64,000 nt of DNA from Hungatella sp. GTDB lineage: Bacteria > Bacillota > Clostridia > Lachnospirales > Lachnospiraceae. Position 1 is the stretch's first letter, and the number at the start of each line of letters is the position of its first letter. The DNA is taken from NCBI GenBank assembly GCA_022792815.1, contig JAAWBS010000027.1, positions 1 through 64,000 on the forward strand, given 5' to 3'. A program made the position numbers and the translations under genes. Shown in pieces: positions 13,008 through 22,670 of the stretch. Below the pieces are notes generated by a model that made no database searches, had not been told where the DNA came from, and saw nothing but the letters and a program-made list of their open reading frames with translations.

Positions 13008-14402
13008 GTGTCAGAGCTTAGAGAACTTGCCCGGTTTGCGAGAGAGTTTCGGTTGGAGTCGGCTCCGCAGAAGGTGGCAGATGCGGCCAGACTCTGTGTG
13101 CTGGACAGCGTGGGAGCGGCTTTGGGCGCGGCGGAATATGATGAAATTCCCGCTGTATGCAGGGAACTGAGGAAGTGGACTGAGAGTAAATCCGCCTACC
13201 AGGCGTCTGTCTGGGCACAGGGATTTCGCCTGGACGTATTCCAGGCCCTTCTGCTCAACGGCATCATGGGGCACGCGCTGGAGCTGGACGATGTACATAC
13301 AGGGTCCAAATCTCATGTGGGAGCCGTGGTCGTGGAGACTGCGTGGACCCTGGCAGAGGCGGCGGGAAAAACTGGAAAAAATTTCCTGGAGTCAGTGGTA
13401 GTTGGATATGAGATAATGTCCAGAGTGGGGATGGCCATGGATGTGGTCAGCAACCGGAAGCGGGGATGGCACGGAACCGGGATCATAGGCACCTTCGGAG
13501 CAGCTGCGGCTGCCGGCCGTCTGCTGGAGCTTACGGAGGATGAGATGGTCTGGGCTCTGGGGATGGCGGGAACCCAGTCGTCCGGGCTCTGGGCCTTCTT
13601 AAAAGAAGGTTCTACCTGCAAGAAACTCCATCCGGCCAGGGCAGCCGTCAATGGTCTGACAGCAGCTATTCTGGCAAAGGGAGGTATGACAGGGCCGGAA
13701 CATATCCTGGACGCTAAGGACGGAGGGCTGTACCGGGCTATATCCGATTCCTTTGACTTAAGCCGTCTCACAAGAGGGCTGGGAGAAGACTTTGAGATTC
13801 TCCATATCGACAAAAAGCCATACCCTTGCTGCCGTACCACCCACCATGCCATCGACGGGGCCTTGGCTCTCAAGAGGAAACTGGAGCAGGAGATCATGGA
13901 TGGACAGCCCCTTGATCCCGGTCAGATCGAGAAGGTCGTGGTGGAGACTTATGAGGTGGGAGTCCTGCAGTGCGGATTCACCGGGTATCCGAGGAGCCCG
14001 GTGGAGGCCAAGTTCAGTATCCCCTATACGACTGCAGCTGCGCTGATGAGAGGCCGGGTATCTCTCACCGAGTTTACCCGGGAAGCTCTGGAGGAGGAAC
14101 GGATAAAGATGACCGCAGGCAAGGTCTGTGTAGTCAGCGATGCCATGTTCAGCGAGCGGTACCCGGCACGCTGGGGCAGCAGAGTCCGGATCACTCTGAC
14201 AGACGGCATTGAATATATCAAACAGATCGACGATATGTCAGGCAGCAGTGCATGCCCTCTGACCAGGCAGCAGGAGAAGGAGAAGTTTGAGGGATTGGTG
14301 GAACCGATTCTGGGAAAAGAAGAGACAAAGAGACTGGAAGAGGAGATACTATCCATAGATCAGATGGAAGAGATACCAAAGATACGGACCACATCGATGT
14401 AG
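13008..14402 (+). CDS. MmgE/PrpD-family protein, copy 2
   Basis: 464 aa, starting at GTG 13008 after GGAGGGAG. HALELDDVHTGSKSHVGA and GWHGTGIIGTFGAAAA mark the family. It differs widely from copy 1, so it is a separate enzyme, not a recent duplication. Two PrpD types around a LeuCD pair suggest successive dehydration or epimerisation steps on related acids. Confidence 0.82.
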   Translation: MSELRELARFAREFRLESAPQKVADAARLCVLDSVGAALGAAEYDEIPAVCRELRKWTESKSAYQASVWAQGFRLDVFQALLLNGIMGHALELDDVHTGSKSHVGAVVVETAWTLAEAAGKTGKNFLESVVVGYEIMSRVGMAMDVVSNRKRGWHGTGIIGTFGAAAAAGRLLELTEDEMVWALGMAGTQSSGLWAFLKEGSTCKKLHPARAAVNGLTAAILAKGGMTGPEHILDAKDGGLYRAISDSFDLSRLTRGLGEDFEILHIDKKPYPCCRTTHHAIDGALALKRKLEQEIMDGQPLDPGQIEKVVVETYEVGVLQCGFTGYPRSPVEAKFSIPYTTAAALMRGRVSLTEFTREALEEERIKMTAGKVCVVSDAMFSERYPARWGSRVRITLTDGIEYIKQIDDMSGSSACPLTRQQEKEKFEGLVEPILGKEETKRLEEEILSIDQMEEIPKIRTTSM

Positions 14403-14462
14403 ATATCGGCCTTTCTAAGGCAGTCTGCAGAGGTTGGAGATCACAAGAAGGAGGAAAATCAA

Positions 14463-15488
14463 ATGAAAAAATGTAACATAGCGATATTGTTGGCATTGGC
14501 TCTGATGGGGACCATGACAGGATGCAGCAGTCAGCAGCCCGCCGCGCCCCAGCAGCCTCAGCCCGGGGAAGCAGCCGGGACAGAGACCAAAGCTTCCTCC
14601 GGTTCAAAAGAGGAGATCATGATGGGAACGGCCACGACAGGCGGTTTTACATACCTCTGGGGGGCTGCCTGTGCGGAGATTCTGAATAAATATGTGGACG
14701 GAGTCAATGTCACGGCTCAGATCACCACAGGAGGCAGTGAAAACCTGGTGCGAATCGTCACCAACGAGATCCCCATGGGGATTGCAGGCAGCAATGTTAT
14801 CGCTCAGTTCTATGACGGCGATGCGGACGAGGGCATCGGTGAAAATAAGAATCTGAGGACTGTCTGGGTGTCCAAGCCCACCACCTTCAGCGTCATCGTC
14901 CCCGCCGGCTCCTCCTACCAGACACTGGAGGATTTAAAAGGAAAGAAAGTCTCCATCGGCAATCAGGGCGGTTCCGCGGCAGAATCCATCTATGCCTGCC
15001 TGGAAGTCTTCGGGATGGCGGACGATTATTTTAATCTTCAGTATCTGACCATGACCGAGAGCAAGGATGCCATGATCACGGGAACCATCGACGCATTTAT
15101 CACCAACACGTCGGACCCGCACACAGCCATGACGGAACTGTTTATGACAGGAAACTTCCGCTTCCTGGAGATGCCGGAGGAGAAGGTAGAGCTGATCACG
15201 AAGGAGATTCCCTACATGAGTCGTTCTGTCCGCCCGGCAGGGACTTATGAAAAGCAGGATAAAGATGTCATCGGCTGGGGAAGTCCCTATGTGCTTGTGG
15301 TACGCGATGATTTTCCGGAAGAAACGGCCTATCAGATCGCCAAGTCCTTAGATGAGCACTATGACGAGTGGGTGGGGATCGCTTCTAACGTGGAAGGCTC
15401 GACGCTTGAGGCGGTTGTGAACAGTTACTATGCCCCTCTTCATCCGGGCGTAGAACGGTATGCCAAAGAAAAAGGGATGCTGAAGTAA
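14463..15488 (+). CDS. TAXI-type TRAP solute-binding lipoprotein
   Basis: 341 aa. The lipobox MTGC lies near residue 20 after a hydrophobic signal, followed by a Pro/Gln-rich linker. TGGSENLVRIVTNEIPMGIA and GNQGGSAAES match the TAXI binding fold. It would capture the organic acid outside the membrane for the permease encoded next. AAGGAGG precedes ATG 14463. Confidence 0.85.
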   Translation: MKKCNIAILLALALMGTMTGCSSQQPAAPQQPQPGEAAGTETKASSGSKEEIMMGTATTGGFTYLWGAACAEILNKYVDGVNVTAQITTGGSENLVRIVTNEIPMGIAGSNVIAQFYDGDADEGIGENKNLRTVWVSKPTTFSVIVPAGSSYQTLEDLKGKKVSIGNQGGSAAESIYACLEVFGMADDYFNLQYLTMTESKDAMITGTIDAFITNTSDPHTAMTELFMTGNFRFLEMPEEKVELITKEIPYMSRSVRPAGTYEKQDKDVIGWGSPYVLVVRDDFPEETAYQIAKSLDEHYDEWVGIASNVEGSTLEAVVNSYYAPLHPGVERYAKEKGMLK

Positions 15489-15511
15489 TCATTTCTAAAG
15501 GAGGGGCACTT

Positions 15512-17395
15512 TTGAATATCGAGAAAATAACAGAAAAAACAGCCGCGCTGCTGGCAGCAGCACTTACCTTGTTTCAGATATACACGGCACTCTATATGCC
15601 CCTTCCGGGAATGGCACAGAGGGCGGTTCACTTAGGGCTGGGGCTTGCCATCGTATATCTCTATTACCCAAAAAAAAGACCCGAAAAGAAAAGCCTTAAG
15701 ACACTGTCCTACCTGGCGGGATTTATCTGCGCCGTGATCGCGTTGACGGCATGTTTTAATGTGGTGTTTCACTGGGGGGAGATGGCCAAGCCCATGCGGC
15801 TCGCCATCCCCTGGCAGTCAGACCGCATCTTCGGAGTCCTGCTGGTGTGCCTGGTTCTGTGGGGGACGAAAAAAGTCACGGGCTGGGCCATGCCTCTGAT
15901 CGCTGTATTTTTCCTCTGCTACGCCTACTTCGGCCAATACATGCCGGGAATGTTCAAACACGCCGGAGTGAAATTCGGCAATCTGATCAGCATGAGCTAT
16001 ATGTGTACCGAGGGAATCTTCAGCAGCATCCTGGGAGTATCCACAGACCAGGTGTTTATCTTCCTCTTGTTCGGACAGCTGTTAGAGTCTCTCGGCGGAA
16101 GTGAGTTCTTTCTGGACTGGGCCAATTCCGGCTTCGGAAAGCTGAGGGGAGGCCCGGCCAAAGTCTCCATCTTTGGAAGCGCCCTGTTCGGCTCCATCAG
16201 CGGAAGTGCGGTGGCCAATGTGGTGGGCACGGGAACCATCACCATCCCCCTGATGAAAAAGGTGGGATACGATTCCGCCTATGCAGGAGCCGTAGAATCC
16301 GTGGCCTCCACAGGAGGTCTGATCATGCCGCCTGTAATGGGAGCCGCTGCCTTCATCATGGCAGATATCGTGGGTATCACCTACTGGCAGGTATGTCTGG
16401 CGGCGCTGATCCCGGCGATCCTCTACTATCTGGCCCTGTTTATCACCGTCCATCTCCGCGCAAAGGCCCTGGATCTGAGAGGGATCCCGGAGGAGGAACT
16501 GCCGGACGGAAAGAAACTTCTGAAAGAAAAAGGCTATATCTATCTGCCGCCTCTCATCGTTCTGATCGTGGTTCTGGGCGTGTTTCAGTATCCGGCCTAC
16601 CGGGCCTGCATCTACTGCTGTATCCTGCTTCTGGCCCTGTCTATGACGAAAAAGGAACTGCGCCAGGTGATGAAGAGAGAGTGGTTCCACATCCTGGTGA
16701 AGACGGCCAAGTCTTCCATGACCGTCATCATGGCCTGTTCCTGCGCTGGCCTGATCCTCATGTCCTTACAGACCTCCGGGCTGATCCTGAAGCTGTCCAA
16801 TATTCTGATCGCCATGGCAGGAGGGAGACTGTGGCTTCTGATGATCCTGGTGATGATCGGCTCTCTGATCATGGGCATGGGTCTGCCGGCATCCGCCTGC
16901 TATATCATCCTTGCGATTCTGGCTGCTCCCTCCCTGGTGGCCCTGGGAGTTCCCACCATCGCGGCGCACTTGTTTGTCCTGTACTTCGGAGCCATGTCTG
17001 CCATCACACCGCCTGTGGCTATGGCCGCCTTCGCCGCGGCTCCCATCGCCGAGGAGGGAGCCGCAAAGATCGGCTTTACCGCGTTTAAGATGGCACTTCC
17101 GGCCTTTCTGATCGCCTTCTGCTTCGGATTCCAGCCGGAACTGGTGATGATCGGGACCTGGTATGGCATCGCATTTGCCTTTGTCAACTGTGTCCTGGGC
17201 GTCGCCGCCATGTCCATCGGAATCCAGGGGTATTTTCAGACGAAACTAAGCCCTGTGTACCGGGGAACCTGGGTGTTGTGCGGAGTGCTGCTGATCCTTC
17301 CCCAGCTTCCTCTGACCATAGCCGGATATCTCATAGGCGCGGCGCTGTGTGTGCTGGAGAGGAAAAATATGGCTGTCATGAAGGCGAATTCCTGA
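15512..17395 (+). CDS. TRAP transporter fused 4TM/12TM permease (TAXI class)
   Basis: 627 aa with many hydrophobic segments. The small DctQ-like part occupies about the first 150 residues and the DctM-like part the rest, with FGSISGSAVANVVGTGTITI and GMGLPASACYI. The start is TTG 15512 after AAAGGAGGGG. TRAP carriers use an ion gradient to import carboxylates. It closes the six-gene operon; no clear terminator follows. Confidence 0.88.
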   Translation: MNIEKITEKTAALLAAALTLFQIYTALYMPLPGMAQRAVHLGLGLAIVYLYYPKKRPEKKSLKTLSYLAGFICAVIALTACFNVVFHWGEMAKPMRLAIPWQSDRIFGVLLVCLVLWGTKKVTGWAMPLIAVFFLCYAYFGQYMPGMFKHAGVKFGNLISMSYMCTEGIFSSILGVSTDQVFIFLLFGQLLESLGGSEFFLDWANSGFGKLRGGPAKVSIFGSALFGSISGSAVANVVGTGTITIPLMKKVGYDSAYAGAVESVASTGGLIMPPVMGAAAFIMADIVGITYWQVCLAALIPAILYYLALFITVHLRAKALDLRGIPEEELPDGKKLLKEKGYIYLPPLIVLIVVLGVFQYPAYRACIYCCILLLALSMTKKELRQVMKREWFHILVKTAKSSMTVIMACSCAGLILMSLQTSGLILKLSNILIAMAGGRLWLLMILVMIGSLIMGMGLPASACYIILAILAAPSLVALGVPTIAAHLFVLYFGAMSAITPPVAMAAFAAAPIAEEGAAKIGFTAFKMALPAFLIAFCFGFQPELVMIGTWYGIAFAFVNCVLGVAAMSIGIQGYFQTKLSPVYRGTWVLCGVLLILPQLPLTIAGYLIGAALCVLERKNMAVMKANS

Positions 17396-17425
17396 TGATG
17401 CAAAAATAAAAGTCTTTTGAATCTG

Positions 17426-17454
17426 TTTACAGCGGATATGGGGTATGATAGAAT
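17426..17454 (+). promoter_or_regulatory. Promoter of the DEDDh exonuclease gene
   Basis: TTTACA (17426-17431), 17-bp spacer, TAGAAT (17449-17454), 47 bases before ATG 17502. Confidence 0.6.
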
Positions 17455-17501
17455 TGGAGAAAGACTGAAGACAGCTGTAAAATTTGGAGTAAAAAGACTG
17501 A

Positions 17502-18488
17502 ATGAAAACATACATTATATTTGACTTGGAATGGAATCAAAGTCCGGGCGGAAAAGAGGATTCCATAGAGCGGATGCCCTTTGAGATCATAGAACTGGGT
17601 GCGGTAAAGCTGGACCAAAACCTGCGCCCCATATCAGAGTTTCACCGATTGATCACGCCCCAGGTGTACACCCGCCTTCACTATAAGATCTCCGAAGTGA
17701 CCCACATGGATATCCAGGAGCTGAAAACGGAGGGAGAATTCTTTCCGGACGTGATCTGGGACTTTCTGCGGTGGTGCGGAGAGGACTTCTGGTTCTGTAC
17801 CTGGGGCTCCATGGACTTGACAGAACTGCAGCGAAATATGGAATATCATCATGTGGAGATCCCCTTCGAGAAGCCTCTGTGCTATTACGATGTGCAGAAA
17901 TTATACGCTCTGGTGCGGGGAGACATTCGGGATAAGTTGTCCTTAGACCGGGCCGTGGAGGAACTTTCCATCCCCCAGGACCGCCCCTTCCACCGGGCGC
18001 CGGATGACGCCTATTATACGGGAAAGGTGCTGCAGAAGATGGACAGGGCTGTGTGGGAGCCGTACCTGTCGGTAGATTACTACTGGGTGCCGAAGAGGAA
18101 AGACCAGGAATTCACCCTGAGATTTCCCACTTACATCAAATATGTGTCCCGCACCTTTGAGACGAAGGAGGAGGCACTGAAGGATAAGTTGGTGGCAGAG
18201 TTGGCCTGTCCCCGGTGCGGCAAGCTTCTGCGCAAAAAGGTCCGGTGGTTTTCCCTGAACCAGAAGCAGTATTTCTGCCTGGGGCTCTGCCCGGTTCATG
18301 GGTATGTCAGGGGAAAGATTCGGATGAAAAAGGCGGAGGAGGGAGAGATCTATGTGGTGAAGACCATCAAGGCCACAGACGAGGACGGGGCTGAAGAGGT
18401 ATTCCGGAAGAAAGAAGAGCAACGCAGCAAGCGTCACATCAGACACAGCGAGAAGAAGATAAAGAGAAAAAGGGAAGGAGTCCGGTAA
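17502..18488 (+). CDS. DEDDh 3'-5' exonuclease (KapD-like) with C-terminal Cys-rich part
   Basis: 328 aa. FDLEWN gives the first Asp and Glu, WGSMDLTEL the next Asp, and FHRAPDDA the His and last Asp of the DEDDh active site (residues 1-185). The C-terminal 140 residues hold CPRCGK followed by further Cys, possibly a zinc ribbon, and a very basic tail, suggesting RNA or DNA binding. Function in the cell is not known. The stop codon lies in the loop of its terminator. Confidence 0.8.
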   Translation: MKTYIIFDLEWNQSPGGKEDSIERMPFEIIELGAVKLDQNLRPISEFHRLITPQVYTRLHYKISEVTHMDIQELKTEGEFFPDVIWDFLRWCGEDFWFCTWGSMDLTELQRNMEYHHVEIPFEKPLCYYDVQKLYALVRGDIRDKLSLDRAVEELSIPQDRPFHRAPDDAYYTGKVLQKMDRAVWEPYLSVDYYWVPKRKDQEFTLRFPTYIKYVSRTFETKEEALKDKLVAELACPRCGKLLRKKVRWFSLNQKQYFCLGLCPVHGYVRGKIRMKKAEEGEIYVVKTIKATDEDGAEEVFRKKEEQRSKRHIRHSEKKIKRKREGVR

Positions 18489-18505
18489 ATCCGGTCTCCT
18501 TTTTA
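18477..18505 (+). terminator. Terminator overlapping the exonuclease stop codon
   Basis: GGAGTCCGG (18477-18485) pairs with CCGGTCTCC (18491-18499) around TAAAT, followed by TTTTT. The TAA stop is in the loop. Confidence 0.8.
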
Positions 18506-18512
18506 CACGTTT

Positions 18513-19202
18513 TCATTCCTCCCGCATGCGGTATCCCACACCGATCTCGGTGAAGATGTACTGGGGATCCGCCGGATTTTTCTCAAGTTTCCGCCGGATG
18601 TGAGCCATGTTGACCCGGAGGATCTGGTTGCTGCCGTCGCTGTAGGGCCCCCAGATCTGCTGCATCAGATAGTCATAGGTGAGTACCTTGCCTGCCTGCC
18701 GTGCCAGAAGGGACACCAGCTTGTACTCGATCTGAGTCAGATGAATCACTTCCCTGTCCAGGCAGATGAGCCGTTTCTCGAAGTCGATCACGAGGCCGCC
18801 GCATCGGTACTCGGAGCGCTCCTCCTTCAGAGGGCGGCTGTGGCGCAGAGCCGTGCGGATCCGTGCCATGAGCTCGGAAGTCCCGAAGGGCTTGGTCACA
18901 TAGTCGTCAGCGCCTGCGTCCAAAGCGGCCACCTTCTCCGCCTCCATGGTGCGTGCGGAGATGACGATGATAGGGGTATGGCTGAACTGTCGGACTTTGC
19001 GTATAATCTCCATGCCGTCCATGTCCGGAAGTCCCAGATCCAGCAAGACGACGTCGGGACACAGAGAGGAGATGAGGGAAAGCCCTTCCGAGGCCGTGTA
19101 GGCTTTCGCGGTTTGATACCCCTCTTTACTCAGGGCCGTCTCGATAAAACGGCATATGTTTTTTTCGTCCTCAATGATCAGTGCTGTCAATTTTTCATTC
19201 AT
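18513..19202 (-). CDS. OmpR/KdpE-type response regulator
   Basis: 229 aa from ATG 19202 after GGGAGAG. The receiver has IIEDEK, VVLLDLGLPDMDG with the phospho-Asp, and DDYVTKPF. The winged HTH ends with RKLEKNPADPQYIFTE. It overlaps the kinase stop by eight bases. KdpE-like by sequence, but no kdpFABC genes are here, so potassium control cannot be assumed. Confidence 0.88.
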   Translation of the reverse strand: MNEKLTALIIEDEKNICRFIETALSKEGYQTAKAYTASEGLSLISSLCPDVVLLDLGLPDMDGMEIIRKVRQFSHTPIIVISARTMEAEKVAALDAGADDYVTKPFGTSELMARIRTALRHSRPLKEERSEYRCGGLVIDFEKRLICLDREVIHLTQIEYKLVSLLARQAGKVLTYDYLMQQIWGPYSDGSNQILRVNMAHIRRKLEKNPADPQYIFTEIGVGYRMREE

Positions 19203-20304
19203 AGCTAGTCTCTCCCAAAGGTAATATAAACGTAAATTCTGCGCCGTCCGGGTGGTTTTCGGCAAAGATATGACCGTGGTGAGCGGTGATGATAGTCTTG
19301 CAGATGGAAAGTCCGATGCCCATGCCTTTGCGGGAATCGCTGCTGTGATTCTGTGCGGAAGAACAGCCGTCAAACAGCGCTGTCAGAGATCCTGGGTCAA
19401 TCCCACATCCAAAATCCCGGACAGAGAACCGGACCTCGCTCTTCCCGGCGGAGACGGACAGGCGGATCGGCACGGGAGAACCGCCGTGACAGACAGCATT
19501 TTCCAGAAGATTGATCAGCACCTGTTCGATCAGTGTGGCATCCATGGGGATCATAATCAGCTCATCCGGGATCTCCACCTGAACCCTGGTGTCAGGCATC
19601 CGCTTGTAGAACCGTACAAGTGCCGATGACACCACCTCCTCCAAAGGCTCTAAAGAGGTCTTTACGCTGGCGGTCCGGTCGTCGATTCGGGTGACGGACA
19701 GGAGATTTTCCACCATATGCAGGAGCCACTGGGCATCGTCGGCGATGGCGGCCACCAGGAGGGACTTATCCTGCTCGCTTAAAACGGGATCCTGCTCCAG
19801 ATAGGAAGAAGCCGTGCCGATGATGCTGGTCAGAGGCGTGCGCAGGTCGTGAGAGATGGCTCTCAGCAGGTTGGCCCGCATCTTTTCCTTCTCCGCCTCC
19901 ATCAGCATGTGCTCCCGCTCATTGAGAATCCGTGTCTGTTCCTTTAACTGGGTGGTGAGAGTGCTGGTGAGAGATGCGATGAGCGTCATCCCCAGAAAAG
20001 TGACAGGATATCCGTCCAGAGTAAAATTAAGAGACATATAGGGGTAGGTAAATACCATATTAATCAGCAGCACACTGAACAGAGCGGCCGTGATGCCCGG
20101 AATATACCCTTCTGTGTTTCGGGCGATCAGGACTATAGCCATGATGTAGATGATATCTACATTAGCTGTATTGCTGGACAATACAAAAAAAGCAGAGGAC
20201 ACCAGAGTGGCCATAGCCAGATAGCACAGAGTGATTTTGATGTTGTGAAGAAGGAGTGTTCTGGTTATGGGAGGCCGCCTGTCCCTAAGGTCAGATAAAA
20301 TCAT
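19195..20304 (-). CDS. Short KdpD-like sensor histidine kinase
   Basis: 369 aa from ATG 20304 after GGAGACGACG. Four membrane segments of the DUF4118 type are followed by HDLRTPLTSIIG (phospho-His), LLENAVCHGG and GMGIGLSICKTI. The large N-terminal KdpD and Usp domains of true KdpD are absent. The first 14 bases overlap the end of dacF, so the signal system is translationally tied to a cell-wall gene. Confidence 0.85.
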   Translation of the reverse strand: MILSDLRDRRPPITRTLLLHNIKITLCYLAMATLVSSAFFVLSSNTANVDIIYIMAIVLIARNTEGYIPGITAALFSVLLINMVFTYPYMSLNFTLDGYPVTFLGMTLIASLTSTLTTQLKEQTRILNEREHMLMEAEKEKMRANLLRAISHDLRTPLTSIIGTASSYLEQDPVLSEQDKSLLVAAIADDAQWLLHMVENLLSVTRIDDRTASVKTSLEPLEEVVSSALVRFYKRMPDTRVQVEIPDELIMIPMDATLIEQVLINLLENAVCHGGSPVPIRLSVSAGKSEVRFSVRDFGCGIDPGSLTALFDGCSSAQNHSSDSRKGMGIGLSICKTIITAHHGHIFAENHPDGAEFTFILPLGETSYE

Positions 20305-21943
20305 CGTCGTCTCCTCCAAGATGGGAATGCTGCCGCTTGGAGGCCATGGAACGCCGTCTCTGCACCATGCTGTCAAACTCATCTGACGAGATCCCCGCCT
20401 GGCTGAGCCGTTCCAGACGTCTCTGGCGGCGGATCTGACGATCTTCCTCCTCTTTCTTCCTGGCGTGAATCTGATAAGAGATAAGCACAGCGGCCAGGAC
20501 GGCCACGGCCAAGGCGGCGCCTCCCACGATCCAGATCACAGAGGGAATCGCGTTTAACCGGGAGGACAGGTCGGGGGTGTCGGTCTGAGGAGTCTCTTCC
20601 CCGTCTGACAGAGGTGCCGCCTTCCCCGCATTCTGGGCCTGTGGGACAGCTCCATCCTGATCCGGGAGGTCAGAAAGTTCCTCTGTCCCGTCGGTCGTAT
20701 CACTTGTCAGAGTCTCATCCCCGGCGCCGCTTTCAGGAGAGGACGGCTGTTCCTGACCGCCCGTTCCGCCGCGGGAATCTGCCAGAGAAGACACCGCGGC
20801 CGGAAGCATTACCTGATCCGGTGACATGTCTTTCACGATCAGATAGGTGAAGCCGATGGGCCTGTCATCCCAATAATACTGGACTCTGGCGATGGAGCCG
20901 GGAGGATCCTGTTCCGTAAGATCGTAGACCAGGTCCGAGGACACGGACTGAAACGTGGCATCCTTTGGAACCGTGATTTTCATGGAAGGATCCAGCTCCA
21001 GCCCCGAAAGCCCGGTGGGAGAGAGCCCTCCGATGGTCAAGTCATTGTCAATGGAAGTAAAATCCGTGTCAAAATCAGCCGCAGATACAGACAGAAAGTT
21101 CCGAAATCCGAAATTCAGCATGGTTTTGGTGTCCGAATAGTGGGTGGAATGTCCGTTTAAGACCACTGCCACCAGGTTCATGCCGTCCCGGCTGGCAAAT
21201 GTTACCAGGGTGTTGCCGGCCAGAGACGTGTATCCGGTCTTGCCCCCCAGGGCGCCGCTGTAGTACTCCGGCATGTTCTTCTTGATCATCTTGTGGCCGG
21301 GATAGATGGTCAGTCCCTCCTTATTCCGCTTGGTGACAGGCAGATGGTAGACCAGAGTGGAGTCGATCTCCATAAATGTCTCATTCTGCAGGGCAGCCCG
21401 TCCGATCAGAGCCATGTCATGGGCCGAAGTGTAGTGGTCCGGGTCATTTAAGCCGCTGGGATTGACAAAATGGGAGTCCTCACATCCCAGAGAGAGGGCC
21501 TTGGCATTCATCAATTCCGCAAAACTCTCCGTAGTTCCCGCCACATGCTCTGCCAGAGCATTGGCCGCCTCGTTGGCAGACTTTAAAAGGAGGGCATAGA
21601 GACAGTCACGGACACTGATCACGTCCCCCTCGTCCAGCCCGGCGCTGGTGCTTCCCACCTCCACATTGTAGACCGCGTTGTGGGAAAATGTGACCATCTC
21701 GTCCAGATCACACCGCTCGATGACCAGAAGGGCCGTGAGAATCTTGGTGATACTGGCCGGAAAGTAGGGCGTATGGATATTCTTCCCGTAAAGGATGGTT
21801 CCGGTGTCGGCATCCATGACGATGCCGCCCTCTGCCTGTATGGAGATGCCCTCAGGCCAGACAGGAGACGCTGCAGCCGGTGCGACGGGGAAAAGCCCCA
21901 CCAGCAGGGCGGAGCACAAAAGAATAGATAACAATCGTTTCAT
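20291..21943 (-). CDS. dacF: D-alanyl-D-alanine carboxypeptidase, DacF-like
   Basis: 550 aa. A signal peptide is followed by the penicillin-binding fold: SITK (nucleophile Ser), SAN and KTG, with HFVNPSGLND between. A long Asp/Glu/Thr-rich segment leads to a transmembrane helix (near residues 470-495) and a basic cytoplasmic tail. It trims pentapeptides of peptidoglycan. ATG 21943 fits AAAGGAG better than the TTG at 21952. Confidence 0.9.
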   Translation of the reverse strand: MKRLLSILLCSALLVGLFPVAPAAASPVWPEGISIQAEGGIVMDADTGTILYGKNIHTPYFPASITKILTALLVIERCDLDEMVTFSHNAVYNVEVGSTSAGLDEGDVISVRDCLYALLLKSANEAANALAEHVAGTTESFAELMNAKALSLGCEDSHFVNPSGLNDPDHYTSAHDMALIGRAALQNETFMEIDSTLVYHLPVTKRNKEGLTIYPGHKMIKKNMPEYYSGALGGKTGYTSLAGNTLVTFASRDGMNLVAVVLNGHSTHYSDTKTMLNFGFRNFLSVSAADFDTDFTSIDNDLTIGGLSPTGLSGLELDPSMKITVPKDATFQSVSSDLVYDLTEQDPPGSIARVQYYWDDRPIGFTYLIVKDMSPDQVMLPAAVSSLADSRGGTGGQEQPSSPESGAGDETLTSDTTDGTEELSDLPDQDGAVPQAQNAGKAAPLSDGEETPQTDTPDLSSRLNAIPSVIWIVGGAALAVAVLAAVLISYQIHARKKEEEDRQIRRQRRLERLSQAGISSDEFDSMVQRRRSMASKRQHSHLGGDDDDFI

Positions 21944-21948
21944 GTAAA

Positions 21949-22650
21949 TCAAACTCCTTTGGATCTGGATCTATGGCCGCCAAGGAGCAGGAACAGACAC
22001 ATCAAGAAGGTCAAAAGTACGGATCCTGCAAACACCATGGCGATTCTTGCGGCGGTATCCATAAAAAACGGTTCCGGTACGATGTTGATCAGCAGGTCGG
22101 TCCGGGGGTCCAGAATCCACAGATCATTGTCAAAAAATATCTGATGGAAGATCACAAAGTATTTGGTAAAATCCGTGGAGATCAGTGCCGCCAGGCCGCA
22201 GACCAGGGCGAAAAACAATCCGGTTCCGACACATACGGCTCTGGGCAGCAGCCGGGCAAAGGGGGCCTTTAAAAGAGCCAGCGCCACCAGGCACAGGAGG
22301 GCGATTCCGATGCAGATGCGGCGGACCATAAGGCCGCCCAGAAACAGCCCTCTCACATCCTCCATGTGTGCGATCTCCCGCTCATTGAAAAACTCCCGGG
22401 GCTGTCCGTCCACCACGGTGGGGACGTGAAGATCCTCCCGGTCTCCTCTCAGATAGGCCATCATCTCACGGGTCACCTCCAGGAGATCGTCCATCTCCAT
22501 AGAGACATCCTCCGTCACATGATACTTGGTGTATTCCTTTTCATAGTAGCCCGGCATCCAGTAAGCCACTGCTTCCACCGAGGTGATGAGAAATGTGATC
22601 ATCAGGCAGAAGGTAAAAAGGATGCCGAGGCCAAGATGGATCTGCTTCAT
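21949..22650 (-). CDS. DUF1461 (TIGR01906) integral membrane protein
   Basis: 233 aa from ATG 22650 after GGAAAGGA. It has an N-terminal membrane helix, an outside region with HMEDVRGLF, and three more membrane helices; FFDNDLWILDP followed by DLLINIVPEPFF is the family signature. Function unknown; it is five bases from dacF in one operon. Confidence 0.8.
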   Translation of the reverse strand: MKQIHLGLGILFTFCLMITFLITSVEAVAYWMPGYYEKEYTKYHVTEDVSMEMDDLLEVTREMMAYLRGDREDLHVPTVVDGQPREFFNEREIAHMEDVRGLFLGGLMVRRICIGIALLCLVALALLKAPFARLLPRAVCVGTGLFFALVCGLAALISTDFTKYFVIFHQIFFDNDLWILDPRTDLLINIVPEPFFMDTAARIAMVFAGSVLLTFLMCLFLLLGGHRSRSKGV

Positions 22651-22670
22651 GAGGAATTGTTCCTTTCCGA

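Noticed and set aside
18513-20304. Potassium-responsive KdpDE
   Set aside because: The kinase lacks the KdpD N-terminal domains and no kdpFABC genes are nearby; only similarity is claimed.
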